From Beaufortia kweichowensis (lineage: Eukaryota > Chordata > Actinopteri > Cypriniformes > Gastromyzontidae), in the NCBI GenBank assembly GCA_019155185.1, contig CM032813.1, forward strand, positions 14,179,561 through 14,243,560: DNA of 64,000 bases, written 5' to 3'. Positions 63,133 through 64,000 of the stretch are shown in pieces. The translations under genes and the position numbers were made by a program. Position 1 is the stretch's first letter. Each line of letters begins with the position of its first letter. Below the pieces are notes generated by a model, which saw only the letters and a program-made list of their open reading frames with translations, was not told the origin of the DNA and searched no databases.

Positions 63133-64000
63133 GTAGAGATCTCTGTCTGTCATTCTGTTTCCTGTTGCCTGGTCGCCCCGCCCGGGCCACGCCCCACCGG
63201 GTGTGGTCGTGGCGTGAGCGTGCATGTCCCCTTACCATTTGCGTGCTGTGCTGTGAACTCTTGTGAGAGCTGAATGAACCTTATGGACTGTTTTAATAGC
63301 TTTAACGATCTCAAGGTTTAGAGGCAGGAAAACAGTCTTGGAAATTGAACTTTTGATCTGAATGTACTTTTAAATGTCAGCGTATGACACAAAATCATTA
63401 GATTGATTGTTTCCCACCGAGCTGTTGGGAAGGCACTAATAAAAACCTTCGGGCTGGCGTCAATTTTGCTTTTAAGTATCACGTCTACTGAGTGTTTTCG
63501 CAAAAATCTGGGCCTGGGGGACGTACTAACAGATTGCCTCTGATATTTTGTCTTTAATACCTAGTACACATTTACAGTAAATACAGATAAATGACGAAAA
63601 CAATTGACAAAAAACTAAGCATTGTTAGCATTTGTGATATGTTTACGGGGATTTTCCAGCAACTACAGAAATGATGCTTACAATTGAAATTGTCTCGAAA
63701 ATCGAGTTTTACATCGATTGCTGTTTAGCACCATTGATCTCAATTATTTTTCTTTTTGTAGTTTCTTCTCATCTCTGTTGAAAAGATGGCAAAAAGTGAC
63801 TCCGACTGATAGGTTTACTCAAATGCTACTATCAATAAAGACAACAATCAGACCAAGACTGGTGTATTTTACTTGCAAGGGAGAGAGCAGTCTCTCTGAT
63901 CCAAAGATCATCAACGCCTCTCTCTCAGTCTTCTCTCTCCTCGCAGCCTTTTTTATTGTGTAAAGCAACTCCCATAAGGAAGTAGAAAGAAACATGTGCA
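63133..64000 (+). other. kif21b: kif21b intron 27 (partial)
   Basis: Starts with donor gtagag. No exon coding the start of the WD40 propeller and no recognisable repeat is found before the window ends. Confidence 0.6.

Overview
The window is vertebrate nuclear DNA, most likely from a ray-finned fish and probably a cypriniform. Genes are split into many short exons with GT..AG introns, the intergenic DNA is AT-rich, and it is full of small DNA transposons (some with clear 8-bp target duplications), SINE tails and long simple repeats. The reconstructed proteins match three known vertebrate genes closely. No operon, CRISPR array, virus or prokaryotic system is visible. All exon joins below were made by eye from splice signals, reading phase and family similarity.

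Layout: (1) 1-15310, + strand: 3' part of an SRPK1 serine/arginine-protein kinase gene. Fourteen coding exons lie between 5177 and 14188; the first ~40 codons are upstream of the window. (2) 15311-16192: short convergent intergenic gap. (3) 16193-19530, - strand: complete coding region of LHFPL5 (tetraspan protein of the hair-cell mechanotransduction complex), three coding exons, 220 residues. (4) 19531-25800: intergenic, mostly repeats, with one promoter-like site. (5) 25800-63132 and beyond, + strand: KIF21B (kinesin-4 family motor). A CpG-rich promoter and a 41-nt first coding segment at 26239-26279 are followed by an 18.3-kb intron and then 26 more exons covering motor, coiled coils and linker. 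The WD40 propeller lies beyond the right edge.

The three genes do not form a pathway: SRPK1 acts on splicing factors, LHFPL5 in sensory hair cells, KIF21B on neuronal and immune-cell microtubules. SRPK1 and LHFPL5 are tail-to-tail, the arrangement known in human; LHFPL5 and KIF21B are head-to-head over 6.7 kb.

Notable non-coding structure: two near-identical hAT-type elements in opposite orientation, each with its own 8-bp target duplication, on either side of a 28-kb block; a ~320-bp CT tract forming almost a whole KIF21B intron and running into the 3' splice site; a triple tandem acceptor; a G-rich minisatellite; a GATA/GACA array with a 78-bp higher-order repeat; and several other inverted-repeat elements. 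I found no convincing new gene system; the findings are structural and regulatory observations.
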